Source: Liolophura sinensis (lineage: Eukaryota; Mollusca; Polyplacophora; Chitonida; Chitonidae). From it: 64,000 nucleotides of DNA. The stretch lies in assembly GCF_032854445.1 (NCBI RefSeq), contig NC_088298.1:20733295-20797294 (forward strand), written 5' to 3'. Under the pieces are notes generated by a model. It saw only the letters and a list, made by a program, of their open reading frames with translations, ran no database searches and was not told the origin of the DNA. Within the stretch, counting starts at the first letter, position 1, and every line of letters starts with the position of its first letter. Below are positions 21,446 through 33,189 of the stretch, in pieces. A program made the translations under genes and the position numbers.

Positions 21446-21860
21446 GACCACATCCGCCACCATTATGCAAACGAAAATCCACGAGCAGCTAGGGCGCAAT
21501 TTTCGAGGCATCACGATAATACACAAAATATATAGCTAAATAAGTTTTCTTAACGTCGGAGCTAGATAACAAAATCTGAAGCGAAGAAAAAAGCATAAAA
21601 ACAAGCATGTTTCCTTTTATTCTGAAGACTTGTGAACAAGCGCACACAATGCCTGTAAAATCTGGCTTTATCTCCATATGCGATAAAATCTGGTCAATAT
21701 TTGTCTGCACGTGTTGTGTAGCAGCTGTGCAGCTTCCATGTATGGACAGCTGCACTGGTCACAGGCGGCATGCAGGCGCAGTGATGCGATATCAAACTGT
21801 TAATATTACTGTTTATTACATATGTGTACGTACCGGTAAATGATATCTATATATTGCTGC

Positions 21861-22050
21861 TCTCACTAGTGCGATCGCTGTGCGTTTTAAGTCCAGCGCA
21901 TGCTGGCTTCCTCTCAGGCCGTACGTGGGAAGGTTTGCCACGGATGGTCGTGTGACTTCCCTCTGGATCTGCCCGGTTTCCTCTCACCATAATTCTGGCC
22001 GTTGTCGTATAAGTAAAATATTTTTGAGTACTGCGTAAAACTCCAGTTAA
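21861..22050 (+). mobile_element. SINE lacking 5' head and A/T tail
   Basis: GCGATCGCTGTGCGTTTTAA, GGCCGTACGTGGGAAGG, GCCCGGTTTCCTCTCACC and TTTTTGAGTACTGCGTAAAA are present in order. Confidence 0.88.
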
Positions 22051-22194
22051 AAAAGGGAATAATGTCATTCAAGACAAACATTTTACATGATGATATAAAA
22101 TCTCATCCAAAGAAAATTTTCGAAGAATACCACGTGACGATCCAAGATGCACGGGGGAAATTTCAAACTGCTGGCGTCAATCATAATAGCAGCT

Positions 22195-22222
22195 CCACCC
22201 CCACCCCCACCCCCACCCCCTA
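22195..22222. repeat. (CCACCC)n microsatellite
   Basis: Short run of CCACCC units, C-rich on plus and G-rich on minus. Confidence 0.7.
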
Positions 22223-22839
22223 CCCACTCCCAATTATTCTGCTTACAACTACACTCGTCTTCCTGCCGCCTGCTTTCTTTGCCACCAAAACAGTACATAT
22301 TTAGTTCATGAGGCCCCGTGCGCCATGGATAGTCACATGCATCTAGGTCTTGAACACCAACGTATTAAATAGTCACGTGAATTGCTGAACGATTTCACGG
22401 TATTTTAGGTATGCTCAAAAAATATTTGGACGAGGAATTTTGTCTTGATTTGTGTCTTGATATAAATATTGTGTCTTGGACAGTTAAGAATGCAGGTTTC
22501 AAGCTGAAAATGGCGTCTTTGGGAGAGATTTTCATTTTTGATCGAAATAAGCTTTTTTGCGAGTAAATGTATAAATGTCTTGGTTTAAGTAAGTAACTTA
22601 TTGATAAGTATAATTGGAAGATTAAGCTATAACAATTCTTGTCTTTGGATTTTTTCCATCGACCTTAAAGTTAGGAGCATACCAAACATACCAATCTTCA
22701 GCCATAATGGAAGTTAAAGGAGAATAATCGGAAAACCAATTTCCAAATAAAGTTCGACACAAACTGCAAAAAAAAAAATAAAAATAAAAAAATAAGGAAA
22801 CTAAAGTAGGACTTTATCATCTAAGAAATAAGACGACAT

Positions 22840-23745
22840 TAAGACAAGAAGACACAAGGAATGTCCTAAACGGATTTATATGAAGAAACCAGACAACAAA
22901 TTTCAACGATGCCGGTAAACAACCGAAAGAAAATTAAACAACAGTTGTCAGCGATGTCGGGAAGACACAAGGAATGTCCTGAACGGATTCATATCAAGAA
23001 CACTAAACAACAGTTTTCAACGATGTCGGGAAGACATAAAGGAATGTTCTGAACGGATTCATATAAAGTGAAGCAGAAAATAGTTTTCAACAATGCCGGA
23101 AACATGCAAAGTATGCCCTGGGTGGATGTATATAAAGAGACGTTTTCCACGATGCTGAAAAGACTCAAACGTTCTGAGGGGATTCATATAAAGAAAAGGA
23201 CACAAAGATTTTTGACGATACCGAAAAGACAAAATGAATGACCTGAACGGATTCATACAAAGAAAACTAAACAACAGTTTTCACCGATGTCGGGAAGACA
23301 CAAGGAATGTCCTGAACGGATTCCTACAAAGAAAACTAAACAATAGTTTTCACCGATGTCGGGAAGACATAAGGAATGTCCTGAACGGATTCATACAAAG
23401 AAAACTAAACAACAGTTTTCACCGATGTCGGGAAGACACAAGGAATGTCCTGATCGGATTCATATCAAGAAAACTAAACAACAGTTTTCACCGATGTCGG
23501 GAAGACACAAGGAATGTCCTGAACGGATTCATATCAAGAAAAGTAAACAACAGTTGTTCACGATGTCAGGAAGACACAAGGAATGTCCTGAACGGATTCC
23601 TACAGGGAGGAGCAGAAAACAGATTTAAACGATGTCGGAAATGTAAAGTCACGAGGAATGTTCTGAAAGGATTCACATAAAGATAAGCAGACAACAGTTT
23701 TCGATGATGCTGGAAAGACGCATGCCAAGAAGGTTGTATGCGAAT
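22840..23745. repeat. 69-bp tandem repeat, about 12 copies
   Basis: The unit begins AGACACAAGGAATGTCCTGA and continues ACGGATTCATA...AAACAACAGTTTTCACCGATG. Because 69 is divisible by three, two plus-strand frames stay open over 23234-23680, giving a 23-residue repeat. Central copies are nearly identical, outer ones decayed. I judge it non-coding: both frames are equally open and no start, splice or family match is visible. Confidence 0.9.
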
Positions 23746-24089
23746 CATTTAACATTATATAGACACAAATTTAATCTGCGTCCAAATTGTGTACCATGTT
23801 GTAGTATATAAGTTGTCGTTGATCAAAAAATATATCTCAATTGGACTCATATATCCATGGAACATGGCGATCAAAGTGCTTCCCTGTTAATTCTATAATG
23901 CCTTCTTGTCGCAAGGTAATATACAATAAAATCTCAAAATACAATAAATAAAATACAACGAAACTTTCTTCGAGAACGAAGAAATTTAGAATTATCTGGA
24001 TCGTTAACTGTGAGAATTGACTTTTTATGGAGGCACGACATACTCACTTTGGTGTGAAAGACGTATACGAATTATTTGAAATCTCCAAA

Positions 24090-24310
24090 AAAATGATCTG
24101 CTATATTTAACAGAAAGTCTGTTGTCTGATTATTCTGTTATTGTAACATTATTCTGTTCTAGTAGCAGATTATTCTTTTATTGCGGGATATTGTTCTGAT
24201 TAATAAAGCACATATATTCTGTTAATTCAACATAGAATCTGTATTGCACTAACAGGATATTATGTTATACGTGACACAGTATCATGATGTAATGACATAC
24301 TACCAATTTA
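24090..24310. mobile_element. Second copy of the 18736-18984 MITE, diverged
   Basis: ATTTAACAGAAAGTCTG, TAACAGGATATTATG and GACACAGTAT follow the same order as in the first copy. The terminal repeats are eroded. Confidence 0.6.
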
Positions 24311-24476
24311 GCATTCATTACTCATTAGAATTAATGAGTAAGTATAATAGTCCTTTCCCCAATATTGCAGCCAGACTGTGGTGACTGTTCTGTGGGCATT
24401 CGGGAACCCCCTTTTGCTTGGCGCCAAGCGAGAATCAGGCAAAAATTTAATAAATTAAAGCCAGTGGATTAAACTT

Positions 24477-24645
24477 GGTTTTTGATTAATTGATGTTTCA
24501 TGCTTTACTCAAGAAATTTTCGCTTGTATCACGGACAATCTCCCGGCATCTGACAAACCCCTTCACGTGAAAAGCTAGAGCTGGATTCGAACTGTTGACC
24601 TCGTTAATCAAGGGCCAGACAGTCGCACCAGAGTTCAGCGAGGTA
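24477..24645 (-). mobile_element. Probable degenerate tRNA-like SINE
   Basis: TTTACTCAAGAAATTTTCGC resembles the SINE tail region in reverse, and AGCTGGATTCGAACTG is a B-box-like word. The remainder does not align well. Confidence 0.45.
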
Positions 24646-25019
24646 CCTGAATTTGGTTTCGTATTCTTAAGCCAAAGTCGAAATATATTGGATGTATACT
24701 TGTGGATAAAAGCTACCTGTGTTCTGGTTTATCCAATTCCATGACAAGATTTCTCAAAGTATATCTGCGTCTAGTTCACAATTTAAAAAAAAAAAATTAA
24801 ATATGATATCATGCTCTGAATTTGTTTTTACTTAGTTATACTGACATGTAACATCATCCAGTTTCTATTGTGATACAAAACATTTTGCAGTCAGAATTAT
24901 TCTGGATCAAACCGCTGCGTTGCAGAATTTGGTACACATGCATACATTACAATCTCAAAAGGCAACATGTATACACAGGGCTACATAAATCGCATTAGGA
25001 GGTTAGAGCAAGGAAAAGG

Positions 25020-25225
25020 GATTGGTTGACCCGGTGTCAGTATAATGTGACTGAGAGGGGTGTCATGTTTGGTGTCTTCGGCATGTACTTCAGTGGCAGC
25101 AGCACTCTGGTGGCATGGGCTTGCCCTGCCACAAGAAGACACGCTATATGTACACACATCTAATGACTCCTAGTCGTCATATGAGTGAAAAAAAATAACT
25201 ATGATGTAAAACCCTAAACATATAC
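25020..25225 (+). mobile_element. Second SINE-like family, forward copy
   Basis: ATTGGTTGACCCGGTGTCAG, ATAATGTGACTGAGAGGGG, GGTGTCTTCGGCATG, CAGTGGCAGCAGCAC and GATGTAAAACCCTAAACAT follow the reverse complement of 13996-14332. Confidence 0.8.
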
Positions 25226-25229
25226 ACGC

Positions 25230-26496
25230 ACATACATAATAACAGTCAATTAAGAACAGGCCTATATACATATGGAGTGACGTACAGAGATACTGTGGCA
25301 TTTATCTGTATACAGCTTGGACCTGAAGACAACAACAGCGGAAGAAATGCATTTCGTTACAGCTACAGATTGGCTGCATGCTTCACTACAACGATCGACC
25401 GTGAACAACATAGAGAATAGCTGCATCGGTTTAATTAGATATCCCACCATGGTGTGGAGAAAACTTCAGTATACAGCTGTATAGTACTAAACGGTCTCCA
25501 CGAAGGCAGAAGACAGCGACGGGCTTTGCTCGACGCTATAGCTGCAAGCCTGTGTATTGATCCGCTTCCCCTCAGTTATCTGCCTATCCTCCCCGTGAAG
25601 CCGGGAATGAGCGAGGCCCGTGTGTTTGGCAAATCAGGGATGCAACGTACCCTCGTCTTCAAGAACCTGTTTGGAAGCCGACATATCCTCCGCAGTCTTG
25701 TATATGTAAAACCTTTCTCGTCCGCCCGCAACGAAACGGCGTTCTTTCTGCGGGCACGAGGAGGAAGAAATTAAGCGAATTTCATGTCTCGTTTTGTATG
25801 TACTCGTCTGTCAAGCCATTTTGAAGGGGAATCTGCCCAGCATTTAGCAGCAGCAGGCTGTTGGCTCTTGTCGCTTTACAGTCCGGATCGAGGGCAAGCT
25901 GTATGTCGACGACATTGGAAGCCATTATTGAGTCTTCATTTCTTGGAGCGCTGCCGTGTATAATGCTTGGTGCTGGTAGCTGGAGAGACGCTGGGTTCCA
26001 TTCGTTGTTCTAGTGCCGTGTATACAACCCGTACACCCTTCAAAACAGGCCTCGATCTCCAGTGTGCATTCATATAGGGTTTTTTTTAAAATATACATGT
26101 ATACGCAGCCTGTCGCTGTGTTGCTTCGGTTATCGGGTTGTTGGATTGGCAGTTTGGTGGGTGCCACGCTTAGATCTATAAACCTATATGAAGGCTTTTT
26201 CTCAGTGAGAATCTACTGTCTGCACGGATCGAGGTGATTCTACTGCCAGACTTAAGTCAAAATGGACGTTAGCCAGTACAGTGGTCTCCGCGGAGCGCCA
26301 GCAACAGTTCTTGGTACCTTGTCGAGCCGACGCCATGTTGAAATATGAAGACTGCTCGACCGTGCGAAATTGTCGCCTTCAAGGATCCTCTACCGAGCAT
26401 CGTCGGTAGGGCCACGGGCAAGGGAGTATGGTGGAAAGGGGTGGTCGTGTGGGGGCGGCTGGGGGGCGGAGGAGGCGGGCGAGCGGACGGGGAGAA
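25230..26496 (+). promoter_or_regulatory. 5' flank and probable 5' UTR of the GPR158-like gene
   Basis: Unique, repeat-free sequence that becomes GC- and CpG-rich toward 26250-26490, where several G-runs precede the chosen start codon. No TATA box is evident. Upstream ATGs occur at 26428 and elsewhere. An open frame at 25454-25774 lacks any family resemblance. Confidence 0.4.
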
Positions 26497-27467
26497 ATGA
26501 CGACCAGTTCTTATCTGGCTGGAATCCTTTGGTTAGGAATATGCTGCTGGCAGATCACACAGGTGGCCGCCATTTCTCTAACGTCGGCGGCAGCGCGCGA
26601 CGGTAGGAACGTCTTGTCGTTTGCTCGCTTCGCGCACAGCGATTACGCCACCAGACGTCAGTCCGTCTGGAAGAGAAGTGCTTTGCGAAGACGCCGGTCC
26701 CGTTCTGGCCTCTGACCCCAGCGCCAACTCCCCCTCTCCCTCCACCCCTAGTGCCATCGGCATACCCGACTCTATGGAACAGGCTACGGAATTGTTGGAT
26801 TATATCGAAAAGATAGAGGAATCTAGGTCAAGGAACGCCACCCTTAGCAGGACTAGAAAAATTCTGCCGAAATCGAACTACAAATTACGAAGGAGATGTA
26901 CGAAAGATTCATGTCCCAGACACGGACCGCCATTATCGCGGCGAATACGCTGAACAACTTGTTTGTGTATTCGAAAAGGGAAGCCACGAGCGACGAATCG
27001 AGATTGTATGACCATGAGGTGTATTACATAGCATTGGCCCGTGGGGTGGTGGAAAGTAGCCCACAAGTCTTAGGTTGCGGCATCGCTTTTGAAAGAAACC
27101 AGTTCAAAGACCGCGAGTTTTTTAGCCCTTACGTGTACCGGCGTGCGGGAGGCATTCATGTCACCGACTTGTCGACTTCTTTGATATATGCAAAAGACTC
27201 TGCGGGTATTGACTGGTTTCTCAGTCACAGGAGGAAAGATTTCTCTTACGTGCTGGACAGCCAGCCTGTTTATTATGAGCTTGACAGCAAAGCTAAAGAC
27301 AATCTGTCCCGACGTTGGAACGTCAGCGTGACGGTACATGGCAAGGAGGGTTACTGGACCCAACCATATTACGACTGTAGGGGCACAAAAAACTCTAGCA
27401 TTTGTCACTGGCTTATCACCTACTCAGTACCCTTCTTCGACTGGGAAGGAAATAAAATCACTTTCAA
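26497..27467 (+). CDS. GPR158/GPR179-like class C receptor, first coding exon (signal peptide and Cache-type ectodomain), partial, with two apparent frameshifts
   Basis: The chosen ATG (G at -3) begins MTTSSYLAGILWLGICCW, a good signal peptide. That frame stops at 26713. A second frame, open from 26582 to 26950, carries a Ser/Pro linker and MEQATELLDYIEKIEE. From 26857 the first frame reopens and runs to donor AA|gtaagt at 27467, phase 2. This last part follows human GPR158 in order: AANTLNNLF, YYIALARGVVESSP, IDWFLSHRRK, GYWTQPYYDC and HWLITYSVPFF, ending TFK where GPR158 has EFR before GVMKVD. NATL, NVS and NSS are N-glycosylation sites. GPR158 is a plasma-membrane receptor whose Cache domain binds glycine in mammals; ligand here is unknown. 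The seven-transmembrane exons are not in the window. The frame breaks may be assembly errors, for example in the A5 run at 26857-26861, or a real lesion. Confidence 0.8.
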
Positions 27468-27686
27468 GTAAGTATAATGTTTATTTCGTTTTATTCTGTT
27501 TTTCATTTTATTGATTTTTTTTTGTAAGAGTTATTTATATTTTCCATTTCTGTTCAGAGAAGTTTTATTATAGTACCTGAGTCAGTTGATCAAAAGTGTA
27601 TGAGCAGTTAAGCCCAGTATTAACTTTATAGTCTGGTCTAAAGTACCATTAGTTTTGTATTACGCCAAGAAATGTATTGGGATTGA

Positions 27687-27812
27687 TTTATTTATTTATT
27701 TATTTATTTGATTGGTGTTTTACGTTGTACTCAAGAATATTTCACTTATACCTTCTCACGTACGGCCGGAGAGGAGGCCAGTATATGCTGGACTATTTGA
27801 ATTTAAGTCTGG
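27687..27812 (-). mobile_element. SINE, internally deleted
   Basis: A (TTTA)n tail, TTGATTGGTGTTTTACG, TACTCAAGAATATTTCACTT then a jump to TTCTCACGTACGGCCGGAGA and CAGTATATGCTGGAC. Confidence 0.88.
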
Positions 27813-28101
27813 CTTAACTTTCAATACATTTTTGAGCAAGCGGCCCCAGGGTGTTAAAGAATGAATGTGTTCGGCTAATGAAACTTGTTTTCCTGTTTCC
27901 AGTCAACCGCTCGCACATCATCATTTCATTTATTGCCTGAACTTATCATAGAAATAATAAGAATCATGAAATACATGTAATAATAATGAAAAGACAACTT
28001 GCTTGCATGGATTTTGCAAAATACTCTGACAGGAAGCACGGATTTACATGTCAATAGCCTTAGCCTTAATTTATTTTGCTTTTGGTGGTGGGGAGGGAGG
28101 A

Positions 28102-28115
28102 GGGGGGGGGGGGGG
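28102..28115. repeat. G14 homopolymer
   Basis: G-run inside GGGGAGGGAGGAGG context, a possible quadruplex. Just after it, TATTTTTCAAGGTTGTAATG occurs twice (28122 and 28181). Confidence 0.7.
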
Positions 28116-28686
28116 CAGTTAAATATTTTTCAAGGTTGTAATGTTTACCAGTGTGGAGAGGGGAGCAGGGTGCAGTTATGTATTTTTCAAGGTTGTAATG
28201 TTTACCTGTGCATACCTTGAAATAAAAACAATGACAATATTGTATGTCATTTGTAAATATGTGAAATTATGAAGACATCAGCTGATGTTTGCTGATATCT
28301 TGTGATTGTGAATAATATTCAGTGTTTGAACAAAGCTTTCCAAAATTATATATAAAAATACATAAAATTACATTTATGTATTTCTTACCATGTATACATA
28401 AATTATGTTTAATATACCTGGAGGAAAAATATGATAAATTCAGTTACATTTGTCATTTTTTTTTTTTTTTGGCTGTCGTAAAGACAAAGTTGCTGCTTGT
28501 ATTGGTCGCTGACCTGCTTCTCAGATGACAGCAACCAACAGTTTACAAAACCCAATTACAATACTTACAGATAGCTGTTGTATTGTGACGTTTCTATTAA
28601 TGAGACTGTTCGTATTGCAAGAGTATATAGTGCAATATGTGTGTATGCAGACCTGAAATATACTCTACTTCACAATCTTAAATACA

Positions 28687-28789
28687 TATGGGAAGGTCTG
28701 ACAGCAACCTGCAGATAGTCATAGGCTCTGCTCGGTTTCTTCCCAGCATAATGCTGGCCGTAAGAGTGAAATATTCTGGAATACGTCAG
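28687..28789 (+). mobile_element. SINE fragment, upstream member of a tandem pair
   Basis: TGGGAAGGTCTGACAGCAAC, TCGGTTTCTTCCCAGCATAA and GTGAAATATTCTGGAATACG. Confidence 0.8.
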
Positions 28790-28795
28790 GTATTT

Positions 28796-28922
28796 TTCCT
28801 AGCAACCTGGGATAGTTGTGGGTTTTCCCCCGGGTTCTCTTACCATCATGCTGTTCCCAGTTGAATAAGTGAAATATTTTGAGTACTGTGTTAAGACACC
28901 AATCAAGTAAATTAATACATAA
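28796..28922 (+). mobile_element. SINE fragment, downstream member of a tandem pair
   Basis: CAACCTGGGATAGTTGTGGG, CCCCCGGGTTCTCTTACC, TTTTGAGTACTGTG and an AGTAAATTAATAC tail. Confidence 0.8.
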
Positions 28923-29520
28923 AAACAAGATTCACGTAATCTACCGTAATGCATTCAGTAGGCCTTCCTCATCGGTTGATATCACACCAGCATTTTCAGG
29001 AGATGCATACGCAAATTTACGCTGGCATTGCAGAGTAGCTTTCTGTATGCCAATCTGACTGTAACTGTGAGGCTATACTATGGATATTCATTAGGCGGTC
29101 TTAATTAACAGCACTGACTGCAGAGCGTGCGTATTATACAGTGCAATAACCCTGACCAGATCCCAGACTCTCGGCTACCCTCCTACACCCCCACCTGACA
29201 CCCTCCCTGGAAAGCTTGGAAAAATAATTTTGAAAATGATGTAGCCTAGGACATAAGGTCGAATCTTTCAACTATTCACATTATTTAAATTGTTACAATG
29301 TTATTCACATGGCAGTTTTGTCCTGTACTAAACCGTTGGCTACTATCAAAATACTATTTGGTACAAGGCATTGTCCTGTTACTTATTTTCAGACTTGTTT
29401 TGTTGAGCTCTTTGATTGTGAAGATTCGGCAGAGCTGTAGGCAGAGCCAGACTTTTATACTCCACTGAGTTAGTCTCTACCTAATACATATAGCCCAGCA
29501 CAAGTCCCTATTACCAGCTT

Positions 29521-29706
29521 TATGATGGGAGGAAACTGGGCAGAGCATTTGAGAAACCAACAACCATCCACAGGTTAATGGAAGATCTTTCCAGGTATGA
29601 TCTGAAAGGAAGCCAGCATAAGCTGGACAATGATCACATGGGTGAGATCAGGCTCCTGGGCCATTGTGCTGCGCTAGCACACTATACACTTGGCCATGAA
29701 GGCCCC
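29521..29706 (-). mobile_element. SINE head and middle, tail missing
   Basis: Reverse orientation: GATGGGAGGAAACTGGGCAG, CCATCCACAGGTTAATGG, AAGCCAGCATAAGCTGGAC, GCTGCGCTAGCACAC and GGCCATGAAGGCCCC. Confidence 0.88.
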
Positions 29707-31106
29707 AATGTTTGAATCTCTATAAAGGAATCAGGTTTCAGGGATGTCAAAGTTTGCATCAGCGAACATTTTCTTTGAATCTAGATGTGAAACTAATGTT
29801 TCATGCAAGTCCTTGTTAGTAGAAAATTTTACTCTGCACTGGCATGGCCAAGGAGGCTGTAATGTGTGCTATACACAGAATCCCAAAGTCGTCCGGGTTT
29901 TAAATGTGTCAAAGTTTGCATCAGCAAATCTTTTTCTAAGTGAATCCAGCCATTGAAACTTTGATGACTGCCATGTTTCATACTCACACTTCCAGCAAAA
30001 TACGTGCTGTTTGAAAAGATAAACTGTTGACATTGTACTTCAGTGCAAAGATTACCACAAAACCCCTCAAAACACACAAAAAAAACAAATTCTCACCAAA
30101 AAGCTCCTTTGGAAAGAAATTTTCAAACATTGGGATGATCTGGAGTTGTTAAGAAAAGTGAAATTGTCTTGGTGGAGGCAGTAAGGACCAGTGTGGGGAT
30201 CTCCACATACATGTACTTGTAAAGTAGTGGCCAACTCGTTGGCCTAGGCCAGACTTAGCACTGTGTAACTGACTAACGTTTAAACTATCTGGGGGTAGTG
30301 TGACATTTTAGTGTTTATATCATTGTTTGTTATAATGCTCATATTCATGGTATAGAAACATGATAGAAATGGAAGATGTCCTGGATAGTTCTTTTAATTT
30401 CTTAGGTGTGCCAAACAGGAGCTTGTTTCTATGTGAAATCAGGACGGACTCATTTATACGCCCAACAAACACATTTCCAATAATGGCAGGTACTACTATA
30501 TGTATTACATTGTTAACAAAATAACCAGTTCTTGAAGCAGATTGCTATAGCAAATTGCTGTTTATACAAAAAGTTGTCTGGAGTGATACACACAGTTGCC
30601 AGATTACAGTTATTGTCTATGATACCCCATGATTGCTGCTAAGTTTTAGTGTAGGTGTGAATTTCTTAATTTATCTGCAGAATTGTTTTATGGGTCACTT
30701 TTGCATTTCAGAAAGCCGCCATTTTTTAAAACAGAAATGTCATAATCGAGATCTCGCATTACACGGGAGCTGGATGTTAATTTTGATTCAACAGCCTATG
30801 TTTTAACTTAGCGGCAGCAAGCTTACTACATTAAATATCTATTTCATTGACACTCTGCATTGGAAATCGTGTCCCCATTCATAGTAACTTACAGTAGAAA
30901 CATTGGAGAAATTGAAAATGCCAAGTAGAAAGTGTTTGCTTTGGAATGCTGGGTTTTATTGGCCGTTTTGAGGCTTGTTTGCAAGGTAGGCCGCTATCAT
31001 CCTGGGAAATTGAGTTTCAGCACCACCATAGTATTTTATAATCTTTATTTGCATCTTAAAATACATATTTTGTCGGTAATTTTTTCATGCAAATACCTTG
31101 TATAGG

Positions 31107-31350
31107 AAAAAAACTTACTATAAATCTTCAACCTTCTCAACAACTAAGGGTTTTCTTCCAGTGATATTTATGCGTACAATTATTATGAAAATGACAATAA
31201 AAATGATTTGCTTGTGTCAGTATAGATGCAAGCCTGATAAAACGGTACAGATTATTTCTCTATACCTCATAATTCTCTCACAATGTTTCAAAATGATGCT
31301 CGCAGAGGCAGTTGAAAAGGTTGAACAATTAGTGTATTCATAAAATTATT
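31107..31350 (+). mobile_element. Dispersed repeat family 4, copy 1
   Basis: TTATTATGAAAATGACAATA, GATGCAAGCCTGATAAAAC, ATTATTTCTCTATACCTCAT and GGCAGTTGAAAAGGTTGAA are shared in order with 36480-36690 and, in part, 37485-37615. Confidence 0.75.
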
Positions 31351-31365
31351 CAAAACTGGGAGATA

Positions 31366-31384
31366 AAAAAAAAAAAAAAAAAAA
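31366..31384. repeat. Poly-A tract
   Basis: About 18 A following the family 4 copy; possibly its 3' tail. Confidence 0.5.
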
Positions 31385-31982
31385 GCCAACAAACCTATTG
31401 AAATCAGTTTTGCACAGAATTTGCCCACAGTTGTTCATGTGGTAAAGAGAACCATGTGTGCCAGCCAGCTGGGTTCTGTCTGGTTGTAATCTGAACTGTG
31501 GGGCCCTGGGTTTTCATGTTACCTGTCAGTAGTTCCCTTAACGAGGTCAACAGGTGATTGCTGTGAACCAGTGCTTTTGTTTATATGACCTCAGCTCATT
31601 CACCATTAAACAGAACTGCTGTTGGTGTGATCGGCCTATAGAGCTGGGTGTACTTGTGCCATAGCGGCTGTAGGGCTGCACTAGGCTGTAAGGCAATACC
31701 AGTTTTGTTTTGTTTTACAAGCAAACCCAACACCAAAAAATCCAAATATGAAATAAAAATGAAATTGAAAATCCACCTTTTTATTTTGTAATATCATGAT
31801 ATTGTTGTGTTTTTCCTGTTTTTCTAAGATTTCTGATCACATAAATATGTCCACAGGAAAAATGGCTGGGACAGTCCACATTTCCCACATATTGGATGAT
31901 TTTTAAGTTTTATTTTTATAAATGTCCTTCCCCAGACATGTCAAAAGTATTTAAATGGCCCTCTGCCCATAAAAATAACAGT

Positions 31983-32559
31983 TTAAAGGAGAAGAAAACT
32001 TAAATTACAAACAAATACCATTGAAAAGAGTATGCATTTCCTCGCAGGTGCATGCCATAAAAAATTTTAATATGTACCTCAAGTTGGTAAATTATAAATA
32101 AAGTCGGCGTCAAAATCTTCTGTGGGTGACTCCATTTTGCCTAAGAACTAGTCCTGAAGTCTTCTGTGTTAGGAGGAGAATTTCTGTTGGAAACCTCGGA
32201 AGTGCAGTTCATACATTTCCGGTAGAACTTTTCTTCTCAGAAGGTAGCGAACAGTACAGTTCATTTTCAGCTTGACGATCGGGAAACCGGAATGTTGGAG
32301 GTAGGTTCCGAGTTTACACAAACAAGCCGGCAGTTTTGACGACTCTCATTGGCTGAGAGGCAACACATCCCCAGCATAATTTACAGTGTGTTAAAGATGG
32401 AGGACGAGATGGACATAGCGATTTATGCCAGCTTTGCCGTTTTCAGGCTTTACGTGTATGGAAAGAAAAAAAAAATTATGCAGCAGGCACTACCAGATAG
32501 AAAGAAATGTGCTCTTTTCAGCCCATAGTGTCATGTTTTTAAGTTTTCTTCTCCTTTAA
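31983..32559. mobile_element. Inverted-repeat element with TTAA ends (piggyBac-like MITE)
   Basis: The first 22 bp, starting TTAAAGGAGAAGAAAACTTA, are the exact reverse complement of the last 22 bp (32538-32559). Both edges carry TTAA, the target used and duplicated by piggyBac-type transposases. The interior has no transposase gene, so it would be non-autonomous. Confidence 0.75.
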
Positions 32560-32772
32560 TGTGGCCTAATGTAGCTTCAGAGGATACAGCTTCCAACTCC
32601 AGGTGAATTAGTGATTCCGCGCTAGCAATATCTTGCAATATCAGTAGCTCTGTTTATGGTGTAAAGCCCTGCCATTGTGTGTGTAGAGCCACATGTGTGC
32701 CATAAGCATGCCCAAATAATGCAAAATTTGTTACTTTTTTTATGAATCTTGAACCACTGAAGTGCTTCTGAT

Positions 32773-32878
32773 GTCGGAAGATCTGCCAACAACCTGAGGA
32801 TAGTCATGTGGGGCTTCCTCCCACTATAATTCGGGTAGCCATTGTATAAATGAGACACCAATCAAAGGAATAAATACA
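32773..32878 (+). mobile_element. SINE 3' half, degenerate
   Basis: CGGAAGATCTGCCAACAACC, CTTCCTCCCACTATAATTC, GACACCAATCAAAGG and AATAAATAC. Confidence 0.7.
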
Positions 32879-32879
32879 T

Positions 32880-33055
32880 CAGACTTTGGTGTTGGTATTT
32901 TATCAGATCTTGATGTCAGTATATCAGACTTAGGTATCAATTTATCAGATCTTGGTATATCAGCATATCAGATCTTGGTATATCTGCATTTCAGATCTTT
33001 TCACCAACATATTACTAGCATATCAAACACTAATATGTCATTTTGGTGCCAATAT
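32880..33055. repeat. Irregular short repeat (TATCAGATCTTGGTATATCAG type)
   Basis: ATCAGATCTTGGTATATCAG and close variants recur at uneven 20-30 bp spacing. Confidence 0.7.
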
Positions 33056-33189
33056 ATTCAGTGTCAACCACAGCTTCTTAATTACCGTGCCCTTTCGAGT
33101 CTCATAATCTAGGCTAAAATCGGAATAATTTGTGAACCTAGAATGAGTAGGAAAAATTGCCTGCATGTGACCCTGATATTGAATCCTTA

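Noticed and set aside
25454-25774. 106-codon open frame upstream of the receptor exon
   Set aside because: No family resemblance; the position fits 5' UTR or promoter sequence.
32400-32460. Short ATG-initiated frame GGAGGACGAGATGGACATAG inside the TTAA element
   Set aside because: It is too short and lies within a transposon-like element with no transposase motif.
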